The translations under genes were made by a program, and so were the position numbers. Of a stretch of 64,000 bases of DNA, positions 18,127-27,250 are shown piece by piece. The stretch spans positions 310,001-374,000 of the forward strand of contig JBLXEY010000002.1 of assembly GCA_048262655.1 (NCBI GenBank), read 5' to 3'. This DNA comes from JABMNT01 sp048262655 (lineage in GTDB: Bacteria; Pseudomonadota; Alphaproteobacteria; Rhodospirillales; Casp-alpha2). How positions within the stretch are numbered: the stretch's first letter is position 1; every line of letters begins with the position of its first letter. A model generated the notes under the pieces. That model did no database searches and was not told the origin of the DNA. It worked only from the letters and a program-made list of their open reading frames with translations.

Positions 18127-19308
18127 TCAGTCTTCTGAAATACGCCGCTGTTCGCTCACACGAATACCAAAACCTTCTAGGCCGACAATTGTCTTTTGTG
18201 TGTCAGACAGAAGAACCATATCAGAAACACCGAGATCCAGGAGTATTTGTGCACCCACGCCATAGTCTCTGAGTTCATTTCCATGTTCATCCTGCGATGC
18301 GACAGGCGGTTCGCCCAACTTTGCCCGCACACGATTAGACAAAGAGTTTTTGTGGGGCTCCCTGATCAGTACGACGACCCCTCTCCCTTCATCACCGATC
18401 ATCTTCATGGCTGTCTGCAATTGATGCTGGCGTCCGCTATCAGAGTCACCCAACACATCCTCGAGAACATTAAGCGCGTGCATTCTTACCAAAACCGGTT
18501 GATCGCCAGAAATATCGCCTTTTACCAAGGCAATATGTTCCGCATGAGCAATTTTGTTTGTATAGACAATCATTTTGAATTCACCGCCGTTTGCGCTTCT
18601 GAATTCGGTCTCCATCGTCCGGTCAATAAGTCGATCATTTTTTAGACGATAAGCAATTAAATCGGCAATCGTTCCTATCTTCAGATTATGGAACTGCGCA
18701 AACTTTACGAGATCCCCCATGCGCGACATCGTGCCATCTTCGTTCATGATTTCGCAGATTACGCCTGACGGGTTCAACCCCGAAAGTCGTGAAATATCGA
18801 CTGCAGCTTCGGTATGGCCTGCCCGGACAAGAACGCCGCCTTCGCGGGACTCCAAAGGGAAGATATGCCCTGGACTCACAATATCTTCCGCTTTTTTGGT
18901 TGGATCAATTGCCACTGCGACTGTACGAGCACGATCAGAGGCTGAAATTCCTGTCGTCACGCCATCGAGCGCTTCAATTGAAACCGTAAAAGCCGTTTGA
19001 TGCCTTGAAGCGTTGCGCCGAGGCATCAAGGGGAGGTCAAGTTCTTGCAATCGTTCGCGCGACATTGACAGGCAAATAAGTCCACGGCCATGTTTCGCCA
19101 TAAAGTTAATGGCCTCTGGTGTCGCCATTTGTGCCGGAATGACCAAATCACCCTCGTTTTCGCGCTCTTCATCGTCCACCAGCACAAACATTCGTCCATT
19201 TCTGGCGTCTTCAATAATGTCTTCAATGGGTGAGATCGCTTCCAGATCATAATCCTGCCGCGTCGCGTCGCCTGGATTTAGATTTTTCACGAGAGGGTCA
19301 TCAATCAA
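18127..19308 (-). CDS. ribB: RibBA-type protein: DHBP synthase fused to a degenerate GTP cyclohydrolase II domain
   Basis: This 393-residue two-domain protein has an intact N-terminal 3,4-dihydroxy-2-butanone-4-phosphate synthase domain. It contains DDEERENEGDLVIPA, GLICLSMS and HTEAAVDISRLSGL, with the acidic metal site. The C-terminal half keeps the RibA fold outline but at the zinc site reads VLGDSDSGRQHQLQ, where genuine cyclohydrolases have three Cys. It is therefore probably inactive as GTP cyclohydrolase II, like the RibBX proteins of some rhizobia (established knowledge; this assignment is inference). Its TTG start overlaps the ribE stop; a GTG at 19290 is an alternative. A true RibA should exist elsewhere in the genome. 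Confidence 0.92.
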   Translation of the reverse strand: MIDDPLVKNLNPGDATRQDYDLEAISPIEDIIEDARNGRMFVLVDDEERENEGDLVIPAQMATPEAINFMAKHGRGLICLSMSRERLQELDLPLMPRRNASRHQTAFTVSIEALDGVTTGISASDRARTVAVAIDPTKKAEDIVSPGHIFPLESREGGVLVRAGHTEAAVDISRLSGLNPSGVICEIMNEDGTMSRMGDLVKFAQFHNLKIGTIADLIAYRLKNDRLIDRTMETEFRSANGGEFKMIVYTNKIAHAEHIALVKGDISGDQPVLVRMHALNVLEDVLGDSDSGRQHQLQTAMKMIGDEGRGVVVLIREPHKNSLSNRVRAKLGEPPVASQDEHGNELRDYGVGAQILLDLGVSDMVLLSDTQKTIVGLEGFGIRVSEQRRISED

Positions 19309-19900
19309 CTGATTTATCCATTTCTGTCAGGCGTGCAACATAGCGCGCTAACATATCAATTTCCAGATTTACGGCATCCCCAACAGCAAGTTCACCAAGC
19401 GTCGTTACAACCTGGGTATGCGGGATGATGTTTACGGCAAACTGATGATCGTCGACGTCATTTACAGTCAAAGATACACCATCGATCGTAATCGACCCCT
19501 TCTTTGCGATAAACCTGAGCAATTCTCGCTCTGCTGCAAAGACCATACGCTGGGAATCGCCATCGGGAGACTTAGAGACAAGGGAGCCAAGACCGTCAAC
19601 ATGCCCGGAAACAATATGGCCACCCATTTCATCACCTAGTTTCAAAGATTTCTCCAAATTGATGGAACGTCCAGGCTGCCAGGTGCCAAGAGTGGTTTTA
19701 GAGATGGTCTCCTCTGAAACATCCACAGCAAAACAGTCGTCCCCGAACTCGACCGCGGTCAGGCAGACACCTGAACAACAGATGGACGCACCGACCTCTA
19801 TTGATGTTATGTCGTAGGTGGTGGCAATCGTAAAACGCCAATCGCCCGTCTTCTCAACAGAGCGAACCTGTCCTAAATCAGTAATTATTCCAGTAAACAT
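19301..19900 (-). CDS. ribE: Riboflavin synthase, alpha subunit
   Basis: This 199-residue enzyme dismutates two lumazine molecules into riboflavin. It shows the internal two-fold lumazine-binding repeat: MFTGIITDLGQV with CCSGVCLTAVEF in the N half, then GGHIVSGHVDG with KKGSITIDGVSLTVNDV in the C half. ATG at 19900 lies 13 bases after the ribD stop; its own stop overlaps the start of the ribB gene by 8 bases. Coupled expression across rib genes is likely. Confidence 0.96.
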   Translation of the reverse strand: MFTGIITDLGQVRSVEKTGDWRFTIATTYDITSIEVGASICCSGVCLTAVEFGDDCFAVDVSEETISKTTLGTWQPGRSINLEKSLKLGDEMGGHIVSGHVDGLGSLVSKSPDGDSQRMVFAAERELLRFIAKKGSITIDGVSLTVNDVDDHQFAVNIIPHTQVVTTLGELAVGDAVNLEIDMLARYVARLTEMDKSVD

Positions 19901-19913
19901 AATGGCTTTCGAA

Positions 19914-21044
19914 TTATAGGGGGGACCTGTTGCGATCCAATAGGTCTAATATATCTGGACCCATATCGTATGTAACCCTGCGGGTAAATGTACTTTTGTC
20001 TTCGATGTCTGCATTGCCCAGTTCCAGGATCGAATTCAAGCCGTCTCCTCCAACAATTTTTGATGCCCTGAACCAGTAAATATGATCGACCAAGTCTTGG
20101 CGAATAAAACTTGTCGCCAATCGCGCACCGCCTTCGATTAAAACGCGCGTCAATCCTTCTGTCGCCAGGCGTTGCGATAACTGATTTAGATCGACGTTCT
20201 TTTTCGGATCTTCGGCTATTTGCAGGATGTTGACACCAGCTGCAACCAGGGCGTCAATCTTTCCGGGTTCTGCCTGTTGTGTTGTACAAATCCAGGTTGG
20301 CACTTCATCAGCACTGACAACAAGGGGATGCGACACAGGTATCCGCAACTTGCTATCCACAACAATTCGAACAGGAGAAGAGTCTGCGAGACCCGGAATG
20401 CGACATGTCAAAGCAGGTGTATCAGCGATCGCTGTATCAATTCCCACCAAAATAGCATCGTGCTGCGCACGCAGAAGATGTCCGAAACGGCGCGCATGGA
20501 CACCGGTTATCCATTTACTATGTCCAGTTTTCGTCGCGATCTTGCTATCGGCCGAGGTGGCGGTCTTTAGTGTAAAAAGCGGCCTGTGTGCTCTTGCAGC
20601 GGTTAAAAAACCAGAGTTGACCTCCTCCGCTACCGCGGCCATCAAGCCAACGGAAACGTCAATGCCAGCCGCTTTCAATTTTGCAATACCCTGCCCACTG
20701 ACACGAGTGTCTGGATCCTCTATAGCGATGACCGCACGATTAATGCCAGCAGCAATCAAAGCGTCCGCACAGGGCGGTGTTTTACCTGTATGGCTGCAAG
20801 GCTCAAGGGTTACGTATGCCGTAGCGCCAGTTGCCAAATTGCCCGCACGGCGCAAGGCTTCGGTTTCTGCGTGCGGCCGTCCGCCTGGCTGAGTCCATCC
20901 ACGACCGACGACGCGATCCCCCAAATCTGGTCTTACCAGGATACAACCGACTGCCGGGTTTGGTGCAACGTGCCCCAATCCCCGACGGGCAAGAGATAAC
21001 GCCGACCGCATGTGGTCAACATCTGTTTGATGTCTGTTAATCAC
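19914..21044 (-). CDS. ribD: Bifunctional riboflavin deaminase/reductase RibD
   Basis: This 376-residue enzyme carries out the second and third steps of the riboflavin pathway. The N-terminal deaminase has the zinc motif HAETEAL and PCSHTGKTPPC at about residues 58-95. The C-terminal reductase has the NADPH-binding pattern (RPLFTLKTATSADSKIA, LIEGGARLATSFI). The GTG at 21044 overlaps the nrdR stop by 8 bases; the first internal ATG (about 21011) would cut into the conserved N-terminal helix. No FMN riboswitch is seen in front. Confidence 0.95.
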   Translation of the reverse strand: MINRHQTDVDHMRSALSLARRGLGHVAPNPAVGCILVRPDLGDRVVGRGWTQPGGRPHAETEALRRAGNLATGATAYVTLEPCSHTGKTPPCADALIAAGINRAVIAIEDPDTRVSGQGIAKLKAAGIDVSVGLMAAVAEEVNSGFLTAARAHRPLFTLKTATSADSKIATKTGHSKWITGVHARRFGHLLRAQHDAILVGIDTAIADTPALTCRIPGLADSSPVRIVVDSKLRIPVSHPLVVSADEVPTWICTTQQAEPGKIDALVAAGVNILQIAEDPKKNVDLNQLSQRLATEGLTRVLIEGGARLATSFIRQDLVDHIYWFRASKIVGGDGLNSILELGNADIEDKSTFTRRVTYDMGPDILDLLDRNRSPL

Positions 21045-21486
21045 TCAATTCTTCGACAAAGGTTTCGAAGTCTTTGGCTTCGCGGAAATTCCGATAGACG
21101 GACGCGAAGCGCACATAAGCAACCATATCCAGCTCACGTAGATTTTCCATAACCATTTCGCCGATCGCCTTCGTCGGGATTTCGCTCTCGCCTGACGTTT
21201 CAAGGCGGCGCTGAATTGAATTCACAATGCGCTCAATGCGATCTTCGACGACCGGGCGTTTACGCAGGGCAATTCGAAGAGAACGATTTAGCTTGTCACG
21301 ATCAAACGGGGCGCGGTCTCCATCGCTTTTGACGACCGTCAGTTCGCGCAGTTGTACCCGTTCAAAAGTTGTCCAGCGCGCTCCGCATTCTGGACAGGAC
21401 CGACGCCGTCTGATGGCCGTATTGTCCTCTGTAGGTCGTGAATCTTTGACCTGTGTGTCATCGTGACCGCAAAATGGACATCGCAT
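21037..21486 (-). CDS. nrdR: Transcriptional repressor NrdR
   Basis: This 149-residue repressor of ribonucleotide reductase genes has an N-terminal zinc ribbon (CPFCGHDDTQVKDSR ... CPECGARWTTFER) and an ATP-cone domain that senses ATP/dATP (VVKSDGDRAPFDRDKL, RKRPV). The length is standard. It lies between glyA and ribD, a conserved alphaproteobacterial order, with 28 bases from the glyA stop. Confidence 0.97.
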   Translation of the reverse strand: MRCPFCGHDDTQVKDSRPTEDNTAIRRRRSCPECGARWTTFERVQLRELTVVKSDGDRAPFDRDKLNRSLRIALRKRPVVEDRIERIVNSIQRRLETSGESEIPTKAIGEMVMENLRELDMVAYVRFASVYRNFREAKDFETFVEELSD

Positions 21487-21514
21487 AAGTTGCCCTCTCC
21501 TCTATCTTTAACCG

Positions 21515-22813
21515 TTATACGCTTGTGTAGACCGGAAATTGATCACACAGCTCTTTGACCCCTGCCCGCGCCTTAGCTTCTGCTTCTTCATTGTTGTCCG
21601 GGTTGGCTGCCAGGCCGTCCAAGACATCGCCGATCAAATGACCAACCTTTTGAAACTCTGCAACGCCAAAACCGCGCGTTGTTGCCGCAGGCGTTCCCAA
21701 TCGAACACCAGAAGTGACCATTGGTTTTTCTGGATCAAAAGGAATGCCGTTTTTATTGCACGTCATTTTAGCCCGCAACAGGCTTTGCTCAGCGTCATTT
21801 CCCTTAAGCGCTTTCGGACGCAGGTCAACGAGCATGAGGTGCGTATCCGTTCCACCCGAGACAATATCAAAACCCCGTTCAACCAGTGTTTCAGCCAAGG
21901 CTTTGGCATTTTCAACAACACGCTGGGTATAGCCTTTAAAGTTTGGCTGCAGTGCTTCGCCAAAAGCAACCGCCTTGGCAGCAATTACATGCATTAAAGG
22001 TCCGCCCTGCAAGCCGGGGAATACCGCGGAGTTTATTTTTTTCCCGATATCTACATTGTTAGACAAGATCATGCCGCCCCGGGGGCCGCGCAATGTTTTG
22101 TGCGTCGTTGTCGTGACGACGTCAGCGTAGGGCAAGGGCGACGGATGAATTCCTGACGCGACCAAGCCTGCAAAGTGCGCCATATCGACCATTAACAAAG
22201 CACCGACGGAATCTGCAATTTCGCGAAAGCGTTTGAAATCAAGGATACGTGGATAAGCAGAGCCGCCACAAATAATCAGCTTCGGATTGTTTTCTTTTGC
22301 AAGGCGTTCCACTTCATCGAAATCAACCAGATGGTCGTCTGGGCGCACACCGTATTGAACCGCATTAAACCATTTACCGGATTGTGCCGGTGGCGCACCG
22401 TGGGTCAGGTGACCACCGGCAGCAAGGGACATTCCTAGAATGGTATCACCGGGGCTCAGGAGTGCGAGCATAACAGCTCCGTTTGCCTGGGCACCTGAAT
22501 GCGGCTGCACATTGGCAAATTCACAATTGAACAACTCCTTGGCGCGTTCAATCGCTAATGATTCCGCGACATCCACATATTCGCAGCCCGCATAATAACG
22601 CCGTCCCGGATAGCCTTCCGCATATTTATTCGTCAATACGGTTCCAAGGGTTTGGATAACAGCGCGAGAAACAATGTTCTCTGACGCAATGAGTTCGATT
22701 TCATTTTGCTGGCGACCCAGTTCGTCCTGCAATGAAGCAAATAACGCAGGGTCTTGCTGGGCGACGTCGCTATTAAAAAAGGCGTCGAGCTCGGAGTTAG
22801 GGTAGTTCACCAT
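21515..22813 (-). CDS. glyA: Serine hydroxymethyltransferase
   Basis: This 432-residue PLP enzyme converts serine and tetrahydrofolate to glycine and methylene-THF. Seen motifs are NKYAEGYPGRRYYAGCE, HSGAQANGAVM, VDMAHFAGLVASG and TTTTHKTLRGPRGG, which holds the PLP-binding Lys. The C-terminal TPAATTRGFG is also present. The ATG at 22813 is followed by GTG; no riboswitch is visible in the 33-base gap to rpiB. Full length for the family. Confidence 0.98.
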   Translation of the reverse strand: MVNYPNSELDAFFNSDVAQQDPALFASLQDELGRQQNEIELIASENIVSRAVIQTLGTVLTNKYAEGYPGRRYYAGCEYVDVAESLAIERAKELFNCEFANVQPHSGAQANGAVMLALLSPGDTILGMSLAAGGHLTHGAPPAQSGKWFNAVQYGVRPDDHLVDFDEVERLAKENNPKLIICGGSAYPRILDFKRFREIADSVGALLMVDMAHFAGLVASGIHPSPLPYADVVTTTTHKTLRGPRGGMILSNNVDIGKKINSAVFPGLQGGPLMHVIAAKAVAFGEALQPNFKGYTQRVVENAKALAETLVERGFDIVSGGTDTHLMLVDLRPKALKGNDAEQSLLRAKMTCNKNGIPFDPEKPMVTSGVRLGTPAATTRGFGVAEFQKVGHLIGDVLDGLAANPDNNEEAEAKARAGVKELCDQFPVYTSV

Positions 22814-22846
22814 TAATGTGTGATCCTCGTTCTTGGAATAATTTGA

Positions 22847-23290
22847 CTAAATTGGGTTGGTAAGCTTTTCGACACGACCGATATGTCGACCGTTTCCAAA
22901 ATCTGTGTTCAAAAAGATATCCAGGCAATCAAGCGCAACATCAGTGCCCGTGGTGCGGCCGCCAAAGCAAATAACGTTCGCATCGTTGTGTTCCCGACAG
23001 AGTTTCGCCGTCAGCGCATCGTGGACAAGCGCCGCCCGTATTTCCGGATAACGATTGGCTGCTATACTGATGCCAATGCCACTGCCACAACACAAGACGC
23101 CACGCGTCGCCTTACCTTCTTTAAGGGCAGATGCCAGGGCAAATCCAAAATCTGGATAATCGACAGAATCCTTGGTATCGGTACCAAGATCCAATACCGC
23201 AAAACCGAGTTCGGAAAGTCTCTGTTTTAAAAGGGTTTTAAGCTCTAGTCCGCCGTGATCAGATGCTATGGCGATGGTATTGTCAGTCAT
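22847..23290 (-). CDS. rpiB: Ribose-5-phosphate isomerase B
   Basis: This 147-residue RpiB/LacAB-family isomerase interconverts ribose-5-phosphate and ribulose-5-phosphate. It opens with IAIASDHGGLELK, has the catalytic-Cys loop CCGSGIGISIAANR and the downstream HDALTAKLCREHNDANV. I use the ATG at 23290; the longer in-frame start adds 15 residues without similarity. It heads the glyA-nrdR-rib run, and ribulose-5-phosphate feeds the RibB reaction encoded downstream. Confidence 0.95.
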   Translation of the reverse strand: MTDNTIAIASDHGGLELKTLLKQRLSELGFAVLDLGTDTKDSVDYPDFGFALASALKEGKATRGVLCCGSGIGISIAANRYPEIRAALVHDALTAKLCREHNDANVICFGGRTTGTDVALDCLDIFLNTDFGNGRHIGRVEKLTNPI

Positions 23291-23389
23291 GTTGGATACC
23301 CAAATTATAAGGACGTGAGTTGGCTTATGGATCAAAGTTCAATATTGTGATGCTCATACCATATCTTGACGTGCGATGCCAACCACGCA

Positions 23390-24541
23390 CTAAAGCTTAT
23401 TTAGCATATCTGGCCTGATTTCTTTGATGGTCCGCGCGCCAAGCAGGGTCATTGAACGTTCCAACTCTGTCTTAAATATTGAGAGGCATTTCTCGACGCC
23501 GGCTTGCCCACCCGCAGATAAACCATACAAATAGGGCCGCCCGATAGAGCAGGCATTTGCACCGGCGGCAATGGCTTTAACAATATGGTTGCCGCGCCTT
23601 ACCCCGCCATCCACGATCAATTCAAGATCATTTCCGACAGCATCGCGCATGGCTTTAACGCAATCAATGGGGGCTGGCGCACTATCGAGCTGACGCCCCC
23701 CATGATTGGAGATCATAACTGCGGTGGCGCCAACTTCACGGGCTTTGACCGCATCCCCTTCCGACATTAACCCCTTAATAATAAAAGGTCCGTCCCATTG
23801 CTCCGCCAACCAGGCGGCATCATCCCACGTGATTGAACGATCAAACTGGCTATTGACATAATCAATAACACTGGTGCTCCCCTGATCGCCCAATATATCA
23901 GATTTATGCTTGATATTTACCAGTTCAAATTTCGGGTGCAAAGCGAAGTTCATTAACCAGTGGGGATGCTTGGCGAAACTCAAAAGCGTCGCCAAGGAAA
24001 AGCTCGGCGGGATCGTCATGCCCGTCAACAAATCGCGCTCTCTGTTACCTGCCATTGGCGTGTCGACGGTAAGACAGATGGATTGAAAACCGGCTGCTTT
24101 GGTTCTGGCGACCCAGTCTGATGTCAATGACCGGTCGCGCATGATGTATACCTGAAAGACCTTATGGCTATCCGCAATTGCACCAATCTCTTCTATTGAG
24201 GTTGTCGACATCGCAGATAGAGAATAAGGAACGCCGTATTTCGCTCCAGCTTTTGCAACACCAAGCTCCTTCTCGTGGTGAAACAATCGCGACGTGCCGG
24301 TTGGGCTCATCATGAGGGGCATAGAGGCCTGATGCCCTAAAAACGTGGCCGATGTATCAATATCTGCTACGTCCGTCATAAAGTCTGGCGTTATCGTATA
24401 GGTATCAAAGGCGGAGTTGTTGTTGCGAAGAGAAATCTCATCGTCTGCCCCACCCTCGATAAAATGATACATTGGCGCCGGTAAGCGTTTTTTTGATGCC
24501 GCTTGCAAGTCAGAGATATTTCTTACGCGATTCAGGTCCAT
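23390..24541 (-). CDS. FMN-dependent alpha-hydroxy-acid oxidase (LldD-like)
   Basis: This 383-residue TIM-barrel flavoprotein of the L-lactate dehydrogenase/glycolate oxidase family oxidises 2-hydroxy acids. Visible are the FMN-site residues in MMSPTGTSRLFHHEKE, YIMRDRSLTSDW and FIIKGLMSEGDA (Lys). The catalytic-His region SNHGGRQLDSAPAP and the end VDGGVRRGNHIVKAIAAGA are also present. The ATG at 24541 gives the usual start; upstream residues look non-coding. Which hydroxy acid it uses cannot be read. Confidence 0.88.
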   Translation of the reverse strand: MDLNRVRNISDLQAASKKRLPAPMYHFIEGGADDEISLRNNNSAFDTYTITPDFMTDVADIDTSATFLGHQASMPLMMSPTGTSRLFHHEKELGVAKAGAKYGVPYSLSAMSTTSIEEIGAIADSHKVFQVYIMRDRSLTSDWVARTKAAGFQSICLTVDTPMAGNRERDLLTGMTIPPSFSLATLLSFAKHPHWLMNFALHPKFELVNIKHKSDILGDQGSTSVIDYVNSQFDRSITWDDAAWLAEQWDGPFIIKGLMSEGDAVKAREVGATAVMISNHGGRQLDSAPAPIDCVKAMRDAVGNDLELIVDGGVRRGNHIVKAIAAGANACSIGRPYLYGLSAGGQAGVEKCLSIFKTELERSMTLLGARTIKEIRPDMLNKL

Positions 24542-24611
24542 GAGCTTCCTATAGAGGTTTTTGATTGGGCCATATTGACAGATATGGTTCACACAACAAA
24601 TGTGCAAACAC

Positions 24612-24842
24612 CTATTCTCTCAGCATGTTTTCGTTTCGTTTTTTTGCAATCACGTATTTGAGCTTTCTGGCTGCAATTTTCTCCAGCCGGTCGGTATGAA
24701 CAGATGGATCGCCAATTGTAATAACCTCGAGCCCACTGGCAGGATCAATCGCCGTCACGCGAACAAGATTGCCAACCTGTTTGAATTCGAACAGAATCTC
24801 TCTCAGATAAATATCTTCAGGCTTAAGCGGCGGTCTTTTCAT
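24612..24842 (-). CDS. Small conserved protein, DUF6898-like
   Basis: This 76-residue basic protein contains YLREILFEFKQVGNLVRVTAIDP and IGDPSVHTDRLEKIAARKLKYVIAK. This pattern resembles a small conserved alphaproteobacterial family (DUF6898) of unknown function. The ATG at 24842 is preferred; the upstream TTG has no ribosome site. It lies 70 bases upstream of the LldD-like gene on the same strand and may be cotranscribed. The domain name is from memory and needs a profile search. Confidence 0.6.
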   Translation of the reverse strand: MKRPPLKPEDIYLREILFEFKQVGNLVRVTAIDPASGLEVITIGDPSVHTDRLEKIAARKLKYVIAKKRNENMLRE

Positions 24843-25247
24843 TCTTTTAGGCAACTGTCGCAATCCGAATTAGGTAAGGTCAATAAGAGGCGCCCTGCGG
24901 CCCTCCTGATGCTTGAGTGTACAGTTTTTTGATGCGGCTTAAAACCCCATCGAAAACTCGTGGTCGCAGTTCGATTTAGACTTAAAGACGGATTTCAATA
25001 AAGGCCATAGGCACCCGCTACTGAAGAAACGTTCCGCATAATATTGAATGCATTATTTTTCGAATATATGCCTTTTACGTTGTCGAACAAGTTTTCATCC
25101 AGTACCATTAATCATCATAGAATACTTCTTGTAGATGTTTTCTTGACTACAAGGGTTTTGCTTATGGTCGTTGTGCGGGGCTATGGTTTTTAGGCGTAAG
25201 TGCCTAAAGTTCTTTGAACACGTTTAAAATATAGTGATCGACGGGGT
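24843..25247. other. Intergenic region upstream of the STAS gene
   Basis: No gene is seen. AT-rich stretches could hold promoters for the divergent DUF6898-like and STAS genes. The one clear structure is the inverted repeat at 25189-25208. Confidence 0.4.
25189..25208. promoter_or_regulatory. 7-bp inverted repeat upstream of the STAS gene
   Basis: TTTAGGC (25189-25195) and GCCTAAA (25202-25208) form a perfect dyad with a 6-base centre, 39 bases before the STAS start codon. It could be an operator or a 5'-UTR hairpin; no T run follows. Confidence 0.35.
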
Positions 25248-25559
25248 ATGAGTTTGGAATACACATCTACAATCAAAGATACGAAGTATTGTTTGGAGTT
25301 CCGCGGCAAGTTTACCTTTTCTGACAACGAAACGGTTCAGCATGTCCTGACCGAATTCAAAAGCACCAATTGCAGTGAGTGTGAAATTAGTCTGGCCGGT
25401 CTTAGTAACATCGATTCAGCCGGGTTGGGCATGTTGCTCCTTATTAACGATGCAATCACAGAGAGTGGAAAATCGATTCACATTCATGGGGCCGCCGGGC
25501 AGGTCTTAAAAATGTTGGAAATTTCTAAATTTTCCGAAGTGATCGACATTCGCCCCTGA
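25248..25559 (+). CDS. STAS-domain protein (anti-anti-sigma factor type)
   Basis: This 103-residue single STAS domain is of the SpoIIAA/RsbV type. The conserved loop NIDSAGLGMLLLIN contains the Ser normally phosphorylated by a partner kinase. The flanking beta-alpha pattern (CLEFRGKFTF, ECEISLAGL, IHIHGAAGQVLKML) fits. ATG at 25248 is preceded by GGGG. No anti-sigma kinase or phosphatase is adjacent, so partners must be elsewhere. Confidence 0.85.
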   Translation: MSLEYTSTIKDTKYCLEFRGKFTFSDNETVQHVLTEFKSTNCSECEISLAGLSNIDSAGLGMLLLINDAITESGKSIHIHGAAGQVLKMLEISKFSEVIDIRP

Positions 25560-25688
25560 CCCGCTTGTCTAGAAGATCGATAAAACACTTCTTCCATTGA
25601 TTTCGCGATGGCGCCATGCTCAATTTTGGCCCAACTTAGTGTGATCGCCCCTTAAAACGGGTTCGTTCCGAGTGAAGATTGGGGGGGC

Positions 25689-27218
25689 ATGTGTATGGGA
25701 CGGGATAACATTTCCGCGATAAAACGGAGCGCAGGCAGTACGGTCGCCGGTCTATTTCAGGAACACGCGAGGCGCGCTCCTGACACCATCGCGCTCGTCG
25801 ATGACCGCGTCACCAGAACCTACGCAGAACTCAATGATAGGACAGCAAGACTCGCCAACTTTTTGATGAGCCATGGTGTCAAAGCCGGTGATCGCATAGC
25901 GGTTCTATCTGAAAACCGGGCTGAGTATCTTGAACTTGATATCGCGGCAGCGCGCATAGGGGCCATTGTTGCCTGCCAAAATTGGCGATTGGCAAAACCC
26001 GAGTTGCGGCACTGTCTTGACCTTGTGGCACCAAAATTGGTTTTTGTTTCAGAACGCCATCGGGAAGCCCTTGCACAAATTGAAACAGCGATAGATCCGA
26101 TCGTTATTGGAGCCGCATACGAAAAACTCATCGACGCCGCAGCCCCCCTAGAAGAGATCGCAGAACTCGATCCGGAAGAGCCGTTCCTAATTCTCTATAC
26201 GAGCGGGACAACCGGACTTCCAAAAGGCGCCATCATTTCGCATCGGGCCGAAATTGCGCGGAACATGACACTCCGCGCTGAATTTGGAATTCAACCCTTT
26301 GACACCTTTGCCGCTTGGTCCCCCCTTTACCATATGGGAGCCGCAGAGTTTTCATTAGGGACACTCATGGCCGGCGGAAAAGTGATTGTTATCGATGGGT
26401 TTGACCAGCCACGCCTGGCGGAAATCGTCGCCAGAGAAAAACTGGGGTGGCTGTTATTGATGCCCGGCATGGTTGGTGAATTTGCGAACTTTCTTGATGA
26501 TAACGCCGTCACGGCCAAAGGTATCCGGGTATGCGGTGTTATGGCCGACCTCGTGCCACCTGCCGATATCCAAAGAATCACAATGCTTTTGGGCGCCCCC
26601 TATGCCAATACGTTTGGAGCGACAGAAACAGGCTGCCCCCCCTGCTCGTCAAGCTTGATACCCATTGGGGTCGCGCCCACCAGCTTATCGAAAGAACAAA
26701 GCCCTTTTTGTGAGATCCGTCTGGTGGATGCCGAGGACAAGGAAGTAGAAGACGGACTGCCGGGCGAACTGTGCATGCGCGGCCCTACTAACTTTAGTGG
26801 TTATTGGGAAGCACCGGAAACAAATGCGGAGGATTTCAGGGGCGGATGGTTTCATATGGGTGACGTCTTCGTGCGAAATGCGGATGGCACTCTGGATTTT
26901 GTTGACCGCGTAAAGTACCTGATTAAATCTGGTGGAGAAAATATTTATCCGGCAGAAATTGAACGGGTCATTCTGGATGATCCACGCATCGCCGATGCCG
27001 CTGTTGTCCGAAAACCCGATGATAAATGGGGTGAAGTGCCGATTGCATTCGTCGCCCGCCGGGATGACAAATTGCAAAAAGAGGATCTCTATCGCAAATG
27101 CCGAAATGAGCTTGCTGGTTATAAACAACCCAAAGACATCATCTTTATCGATGTCGATACATTTCCTCGCAGCGCATCTGGAAAAATTCAACGTCATGAA
27201 CTTGAAAAACGTCTATAA
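25689..27218 (+). CDS. Class I adenylate-forming acyl-CoA synthetase
   Basis: This 509-residue AMP-binding enzyme activates a carboxylic acid as acyl-AMP and then acyl-CoA. The P-loop-like motif is LYTSGTTGLPKGAIISH at about 168-184. The other motifs are YANTFGATETG, the hinge YLIKSGGENIYPAEIE, and the C-terminal catalytic Lys in SASGKIQRHEL. The start is ATG 25689, with ATG 25695 also possible; a G-run directly precedes it. The citryl-CoA-lyase-like gene follows after 32 bases, so the two probably act in one acyl-CoA pathway. Substrate is not evident. Confidence 0.9.
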   Translation: MCMGRDNISAIKRSAGSTVAGLFQEHARRAPDTIALVDDRVTRTYAELNDRTARLANFLMSHGVKAGDRIAVLSENRAEYLELDIAAARIGAIVACQNWRLAKPELRHCLDLVAPKLVFVSERHREALAQIETAIDPIVIGAAYEKLIDAAAPLEEIAELDPEEPFLILYTSGTTGLPKGAIISHRAEIARNMTLRAEFGIQPFDTFAAWSPLYHMGAAEFSLGTLMAGGKVIVIDGFDQPRLAEIVAREKLGWLLLMPGMVGEFANFLDDNAVTAKGIRVCGVMADLVPPADIQRITMLLGAPYANTFGATETGCPPCSSSLIPIGVAPTSLSKEQSPFCEIRLVDAEDKEVEDGLPGELCMRGPTNFSGYWEAPETNAEDFRGGWFHMGDVFVRNADGTLDFVDRVKYLIKSGGENIYPAEIERVILDDPRIADAAVVRKPDDKWGEVPIAFVARRDDKLQKEDLYRKCRNELAGYKQPKDIIFIDVDTFPRSASGKIQRHELEKRL

Positions 27219-27250
27219 TACAACTTACGCATTCAGTCAGGAGCGGTTCA

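Noticed and set aside
21487..21514. FMN or glycine riboswitch in the rib/glyA region
   Set aside because: Gaps between genes are too short or the genes overlap, and no riboswitch core motif was seen.
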